Assembly (NCBI GenBank): GCA_043789035.1 | Contig: JAYWIG010000219.1 | Coordinates: 1-10,382, forward strand | DNA length: 10,382 nucleotides | Direction: 5' to 3' | Source of the DNA: JAYWIG01 sp043789035 | GTDB taxonomy: Bacteria; Pseudomonadota; Gammaproteobacteria; Burkholderiales; Burkholderiaceae_E | Shown: in pieces, positions 7,256-10,382 of the stretch | Position numbering within the stretch: the first letter of the stretch is position 1 | Layout: each line of letters starts with the position of its first letter | Translations under genes and position numbers: made by a program | The notes under the pieces: model-generated | Told to the model about the DNA's origin: nothing | Seen by the model: the letters and a program-made list of their open reading frames with translations, nothing else | Database searches by the model: none

Positions 7256-8074
7256 GTTACGACGACGGCGAACCATCAAACCAAGCATCGCGAGGCCAGA
7301 CAACATCATTGCCCATTCGCTAGCTTCAGGAATCGCGTTCACTACTGTTGGCTCGCCAAAATAATCTAAAGTGCCTGTCGCGGCATTCAGAGTAAAGTAA
7401 CCACCAAGATTGGTTGAGGTTTCAGTGCCACTAAAAAAGTCTGTGACATTAGCAGCAGTGGTCGTACCGCCTGGGAAAGAAGTTTGTATAGCAAAAAACT
7501 CGGCTTGGCTTCCAGCTGTAACCATAGTAATGCCAGAGGGACTAATAACACCAGCTTGAATTGTCGAAAAGGATGTCGCTGTTCCCGTTGCGGTGTCTAA
7601 TGAACTACCGTTTAAATCTGTCGAGTGCGTACCATTAAACGTTACTCCGTTAGCGCCGTTTAAAGCTTGCTGAAAAGTGTTAACCAAACCAACGCGGGTA
7701 GCCAACGTAGAGTTTGATGGCGCACTTGGAGTGGAGTTTGCTGAGGACGTTAGATATAGTTGCTTTGAGTTGAGCAAGCCAGAGTTCGGGCCAAGCGAGT
7801 CAGCCGCAATTACAGCGAACGTAATTGGGTTTGAGCTGCTGTAAATCGTGCTGTAATATGGTGACGCTGAGAGGACGAATGTCTGATTTAAGCTTGTGTT
7901 AAAAGCTGAAATCGTGATGCCTAAGTCAACAACCAAACTGCTATTGTTGTCTACTCTGTACAAAATCGCGGTGAGTTCACCGTCGCCATTAACCGGTAGG
8001 ATAATCGACGCGTTTGCCGACATCACGGCAGCTGCAAGCACTGAGCCTGCAAATAATTTCTTAATAAGTTTCAT
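7247..8074 (-). CDS. PEP-CTERM sorting domain protein
   Basis: Predicted extracellular or outer-surface protein of 275 residues handled by an exosortase, which recognises the C-terminal tripartite signal. That signal is visible at about 248-275: IPEASEW (a PEA variant of PEP), a hydrophobic segment MMLSGLAMLGLMV, and RRRR close to the end. The N-terminus MKLIKKLFAGSVLAAAVMSANAS is a typical signal peptide. The mature region is rich in Ser, Thr, Asn and Ala, has many N-x-S/T sites and no cysteine, as is common for PEP-CTERM proteins thought to be glycosylated and linked to exopolysaccharide. I recognise no enzymatic domain. The frame stays open to a TTG at 8084-8086, but the ATG at 8072-8074 gives the better signal peptide. 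It is probably co-transcribed with the PstS-like gene 34 bp downstream. No exosortase gene is in the window. Confidence 0.9.
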   Translation of the reverse strand: MKLIKKLFAGSVLAAAVMSANASIILPVNGDGELTAILYRVDNNSSLVVDLGITISAFNTSLNQTFVLSASPYYSTIYSSSNPITFAVIAADSLGPNSGLLNSKQLYLTSSANSTPSAPSNSTLATRVGLVNTFQQALNGANGVTFNGTHSTDLNGSSLDTATGTATSFSTIQAGVISPSGITMVTAGSQAEFFAIQTSFPGGTTTAANVTDFFSGTETSTNLGGYFTLNAATGTLDYFGEPTVVNAIPEASEWAMMLSGLAMLGLMVRRRRNNA

Positions 8075-8115
8075 GTGTTCTTTCAATGGAAGGTTGTTTA
8101 TTCATTCAGGAGTTG

Positions 8116-8131
8116 CTTGAATGGCTTCAAG
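8116..8131. repeat. Inverted repeat in the PEP-CTERM gene upstream region
   Basis: CTTGAA-TGGC-TTCAAG is a perfect 6-bp inverted repeat with a 4-nt spacer, 42 nt before the ATG of the PEP-CTERM gene. It could be a small operator or a leader hairpin. There is no T-tract, so it is not a terminator. Confidence 0.35.
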
Positions 8132-8188
8132 ACTTTGAGAATTTTGCCTAGCCAGTTTTAAGATTTCGCGTCTGTAAAAGTGGTTTCG

Positions 8189-8260
8189 TTAGTCCTATCG
8201 GACTAATCGGCCTAGTCGTTTACGACCTAAGAGGACTAGTCGAGCCTAAAAAAGACCTAA
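8189..8260. promoter_or_regulatory. Cluster of GACTA/TAGTC half-sites, candidate binding region for a LuxR-type regulator
   Basis: The strongest part is an 18-bp dyad, TTAGTCC-TATC-GGACTAA (8189-8206). Nearby are CTAGTCG at 8212-8218, GGACTAG at 8233-8239 and CTAGTCG again at 8236-8242 (the last two form the palindrome GACTAGTC), with looser relatives CGACCTAA (8223-8230) and GACCTAA (8254-8260) around them. The cluster lies in the gap between the EpsA-like regulator and the PEP-CTERM gene, about 115-190 bp upstream of the latter's ATG, and runs slightly into the regulator's 3' end. Dyads of about 18-20 bp are typical of LuxR/NarL-type DNA-binding domains. That the adjacent regulator binds here is inference. 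No clear -35/-10 pair was found. Confidence 0.5.
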
Positions 8261-9127
8261 ATCATTGCAACGAGCAACGGCTTGTGCGCGATTGTTGACA
8301 CCGAGCTTCTTCAGAATGCGCTGCATGTGGTTTTTTACTGTAAGTGGGCTGATATCGAGATCAACGCCTATCTCAAAATTTGTTTTACCGGTACCTACGC
8401 TTTGAATAATTTGAATCTCTCGATCAGAGAGCGCGGGCATGGTTGCATCAGCGTTATCGCCTTCGGCAATTTCATTGGCAAAGTAGCGATGAAGGGCAAA
8501 ATGCAGCAATGGCAATAGCAATTCAATGAGACCAAAACTTCTTCTACCCGGTTTTTTTTCTAATCGCCCGAAAATGAAAAAGCTCCCCTGCGTTTTGAAT
8601 TCTTTAGTGCCAATGGCAAGAATGTTTCCAAGGCCAGATTCCTGCAAGGCATCTCGTAATCGATCATCGTTGATTTCTTTACTCTCGGCAGCAATTGACA
8701 GATGCGCGCCACCGCCTGCAAGCCAACGTGCAATCACTAAATCTGTAAGTGTTTTTAGCGATGCATCCACCGTATCTTTCGAATTGTGTTTTACAGCATC
8801 GCTCGCAAACACATCGATGTTGTAAACACCAGCTTGAATATTTCCACACACGCACAGCAGAGTTTGATGAGGAAGCAGTGCTTGCAGTATGCCGTGGCAC
8901 CAAAGAAAGAACTGAAACCGGCGGTTAATTTGTAGGGATGATTCGAAAGCAAACAGTAGCCGCTCTAACTCTTTGCTATTCGGCACAAAAATAGTGTCCT
9001 CTCGTCTGTCCGTTTGCCCGGCTGGTTCCCCGTTATCCATAGATTCAACTGACGAAACCTTACTCATTCGGTTTTGACGCTGGGTAAAGTTGGCAGCAGC
9101 ATCTGCGCGGGTAGCTGAAATATCCAT
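8246..9127 (-). CDS. epsA: EpsA-like LuxR-family transcriptional regulator
   Basis: DNA-binding regulator of 293 residues from the ATG at 9127. The C-terminus (232-293) is a textbook LuxR/GerE helix-turn-helix: ALSDREIQII, then GKTNFEIG, the recognition helix SPLTVKNHMQRI and KKLGVNNRAQAV. The N-terminal part lacks a receiver aspartate and autoinducer-domain features. Instead it carries LLFAFESSLQINRRFQFFLW (57-76) followed by HGILQALLPHQTLLC, the pattern I recall for EpsA regulators that travel with exosortase B and control exopolysaccharide genes. The 9127 start has AAGGG 9 nt upstream and makes the gene overlap the preceding pseudopilin by 64 bp. An ATG at 9067 would instead give a 4-bp ATGA overlap and 273 residues but lacks a good ribosome site. 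It likely belongs to the pseudopilin operon and may act on the surface-protein genes downstream. Symbol assigned by family resemblance only. Confidence 0.8.
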   Translation of the reverse strand: MDISATRADAAANFTQRQNRMSKVSSVESMDNGEPAGQTDRREDTIFVPNSKELERLLFAFESSLQINRRFQFFLWCHGILQALLPHQTLLCVCGNIQAGVYNIDVFASDAVKHNSKDTVDASLKTLTDLVIARWLAGGGAHLSIAAESKEINDDRLRDALQESGLGNILAIGTKEFKTQGSFFIFGRLEKKPGRRSFGLIELLLPLLHFALHRYFANEIAEGDNADATMPALSDREIQIIQSVGTGKTNFEIGVDLDISPLTVKNHMQRILKKLGVNNRAQAVARCNDLGLF

Positions 9128-9558
9128 TGGTGATATCCCTTTGCATTCTTAAAATTATCTTGGGCAGGGGCAAACCCTGCTTTGCGCAAAGGTAGTAGTT
9201 GGGACATCGAATACACACCCACAATGCCGCTCTGATTACGAACAAACCCCCAAGCGGCCTTGCCAGTCATTGGGTCGTCATAGATACGCCGCAAATGCCG
9301 CCGCTCAACGCCACCTCGGGTGTCGAGCAGCAGATCTTTCAAGTCATTCGGAAATTGAATACCCGCCGCATCGACAGGCTTGGCATAAGATTCAAGTGCG
9401 CGGGTAAACTCCATACCCACAAACATGAGCTCTTGCTCTTTGGAACGCTGCCTGTCTTGCTTTGCGTTTTGCGCAACCACCAGTAATGAGAGTGCGGCAA
9501 TAAGTAGCACAATGTTCACAACCACCATTGCCATACCGCCTTGCTTAGAGATCTGCAT
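9064..9558 (-). CDS. Pseudopilin-like type II secretion protein without the usual Glu+5
   Basis: Inner-membrane-anchored pseudopilin-like protein of 164 residues. The N-terminus is MQISKQGG followed by a hydrophobic helix at about 9-30, so prepilin peptidase cleavage could fall after Gly8. The mature start MAMVVV lacks the glutamate at position 5 that major pseudopilins have; GspK-type tip pseudopilins also lack it. The soluble part is short and GspG-like in outline: an amphipathic QRSKEQELMFVGMEF stretch (37-51), RALESYAK (53-60), then RRHLRRIYDDPMTGK (86-100) and W103-G104, the DPxTG pattern of small pseudopilins. The start has AGGGG 6 nt upstream inside the preceding gene, which it overlaps by 14 bp. 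It is probably a minor subunit of the same apparatus as the two genes before it. Exact Gsp letter not assigned. Confidence 0.75.
   Translation of the reverse strand: MQISKQGGMAMVVVNIVLLIAALSLLVVAQNAKQDRQRSKEQELMFVGMEFTRALESYAKPVDAAGIQFPNDLKDLLLDTRGGVERRHLRRIYDDPMTGKAAWGFVRNQSGIVGVYSMSQLLPLRKAGFAPAQDNFKNAKGYHQWIFQLPAQMLLPTLPSVKTE
9137..9141 (-). promoter_or_regulatory. Ribosome binding site supporting the upstream epsA start
   Basis: AAGGG on the minus strand lies 9 nt before the ATG at 9125-9127, within the 3' end of the pseudopilin gene. The competing ATG at 9065-9067 has no comparable site, so this favours the longer protein, though the ATGA stop-start overlap keeps the shorter one possible. 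Confidence 0.5.
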
Positions 9559-9940
9559 AAGCCACCCCTAAGCGGTTCAAACCTTCTGCGCCACTTTTGA
9601 TATTAGCTACGCCTTCGGTCTCTACCTCTCCGATACTCGGCTGTAATTCCAGCCAAGTTTGATCTGACCCTGTAACAGGATCAACCGGTACACGGTTGAT
9701 GTATTTGTTTTCTACCAGTTCGGTGATTTTCTTTGGAAATCGACCGCGATCTGCATGGAACTTATCAATGGCGCTGCGAACTGTAGAAAGATTTTGTTCT
9801 AGCACTACCTCTTTTGCCGTTTGCAGCCGCGCGAAGTAGGCAGGCGCGACCATGCCTACCAAAAGCATCATGAGCGATAAAACCACCAAGATTTCAATTA
9901 GGGTGAAACCTCGGGCTTTTAAAAATTTACCAGCTACCAT
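9545..9940 (-). CDS. GspG/PulG-like pseudopilin
   Basis: Small pseudopilin of 131 residues that would assemble into the periplasmic pseudopilus of a type II secretion-like system. It has the full prepilin signal: basic leader to KARG, cleavage after Gly11, then FTLIE with the conserved Glu16 (+5 of the mature protein), and a hydrophobic helix to about residue 35. The soluble region follows the GspG pattern: a helix with AIDKFHADRGRFPKK (72-86), a LVENKYINRVPVDPVTG run (90-106) and a Trp shortly after. It overlaps the upstream gene by 7 bp (ATGGTAG) and the downstream one by 14 bp, indicating translational coupling. It is slightly shorter than typical mature GspG, and calcium-site residues cannot be assigned by eye. 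Distinguishing a true T2SS subunit from a relative in a specialised T2SS-like cluster needs the upstream genes. Confidence 0.88.
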   Translation of the reverse strand: MVAGKFLKARGFTLIEILVVLSLMMLLVGMVAPAYFARLQTAKEVVLEQNLSTVRSAIDKFHADRGRFPKKITELVENKYINRVPVDPVTGSDQTWLELQPSIGEVETEGVANIKSGAEGLNRLGVAYADL

Positions 9941-10382
9941 TTGTTGTACGGCACCCCGTTAAGGCCAACCTTTTTGCTTTTCGAAAATACGTCGAACACA
10001 TCTGCGCCGGGTGCTGGTGTATCGGGCGGGCTACTGTAGGCTCGAGTGTCCCAAGTCCTAGAGGCAGGCGTCGCAGTAGAAGCTGATGGTGACGCAATGA
10101 GCTCTGGTTCAGCAAAGGGATCTTTCGGCATATGCCGTAAGAAATACACCCATTCAGGCTTCTGGGCACCCACTTTTGGCGCACCCTTCACTAAGACATC
10201 TAGGCTTGGCGGGTAACCGCTGGCACCTACAGGTTTTAAAATTCGGCCCTCATCGCCGGCGCGCTTGTAATCATCTAAGGCTTGCCGAATTTGCATGAGC
10301 GATAGCTTCAGTTCTTTTTCTTTGGCCCGCAGTTGCTCGGCCCTGTACATCGGAATCGCGCCCAACATCATGACCGACAAAA
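9934..10382 (-). CDS. Type II secretion pseudopilin-like protein (partial, N-terminus beyond window)
   Basis: The frame is open to the right edge, so the prepilin leader and part of the membrane helix are missing. The visible 148-149 codons begin in the end of a hydrophobic helix (LSVMMLGAIPMY); the apparent first codon is TTG and is probably an internal Leu, not a start. Next comes the charged helix EQLRAKEKELKLSLMQIRQA leading to LDDYKRAGDEGRI, then SGYPPSLDVLVKG, YFLRHMPKDPF and a Pro/Ala/Ser-rich loop. The C-terminus has a TRAYSSPPD / DVFDVFSKS / GLNGVPYNKW pattern that I associate with a family of T2SS-like PulG proteins in betaproteobacteria. It overlaps the following GspG-like gene by 7 bp. 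It is the first gene in the visible part of the operon, which presumably continues to the right with other secretion components. Confidence 0.82.
   Translation of the reverse strand, partial: LSVMMLGAIPMYRAEQLRAKEKELKLSLMQIRQALDDYKRAGDEGRILKPVGASGYPPSLDVLVKGAPKVGAQKPEWVYFLRHMPKDPFAEPELIASPSASTATPASRTWDTRAYSSPPDTPAPGADVFDVFSKSKKVGLNGVPYNKW

Noticed and set aside
8084..8086. TTG as start of the PEP-CTERM gene
   Set aside because: The ATG four codons later gives a standard MKLIKK signal peptide, so the TTG adds nothing.
8075..8188. Sigma70 promoter for the PEP-CTERM gene
   Set aside because: TTTACA and TTGAAG occur, but neither has a convincing -10 at 16-18 bp, so no promoter is called.
8189..8246. 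Possible intrinsic terminator after the EpsA-like gene
   Set aside because: The inverted repeats here are not followed by a T-tract on the minus strand, so a binding-site reading fits better than a terminator.
10368..10380. TTG or ATG near the right edge as the true start of the first pseudopilin
   Set aside because: The preceding sequence is missing and the visible start lies inside a hydrophobic helix. A pseudopilin needs a leader with a G-F/M cleavage site upstream, so the gene is treated as N-terminally partial.

Overview
This is a cell-surface and secretion locus from a Gram-negative bacterium, most likely a betaproteobacterium. The evidence is an EpsA-type LuxR regulator (a family I recall from exosortase-B / PEP-CTERM betaproteobacteria), a PEP-CTERM protein, type II secretion pseudopilin-like proteins and a two-partner secretion (TPS) pair. 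GC is a little under 50% in the lines I sampled. All eight supported genes lie on the minus strand, so transcription runs from the right edge to the left. Both edges cut genes. I see no tRNA, rRNA, insertion sequence or CRISPR array.

Layout in the direction of transcription. (1) Positions 10382-9064: three tandem, overlapping pseudopilin-like genes; the first is cut at its N-terminal end. They look like the tail of a type II secretion-like operon. (2) Positions 9127-8246: an EpsA-like LuxR-family regulator overlapping the last pseudopilin gene. (3) Positions 8245-8075: a 171-bp gap holding a cluster of GACTA-type half-sites, including an 18-bp dyad. (4) Positions 8074-5662: a PEP-CTERM protein followed by a large PstS-like periplasmic binding protein, closed by a strong intrinsic terminator. 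(5) Positions 5561-5470: a short control region carrying a symmetrical element, a 15-bp palindrome flanked by two identical 11-bp direct repeats. (6) Positions 5469-1: tpsB (outer-membrane transporter) and tpsA (very large secreted beta-helical exoprotein, at least 1283 residues, C-terminal end outside the window), overlapping by 11 bp.

Working model (inference): the regulator, placed at the end of the pseudopilin operon, may control the downstream surface-protein genes through the GACTA half-sites. The PEP-CTERM protein and the TPS exoprotein would be surface or matrix products. The PstS-like protein is exported, and its position between a PEP-CTERM gene and a TPS pair suggests a surface or secreted role rather than ordinary phosphate uptake, since no pstCAB genes lie next to it. 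The gene families are known. The less expected items are this combination, the two operator-like elements, and the PstS-like protein.
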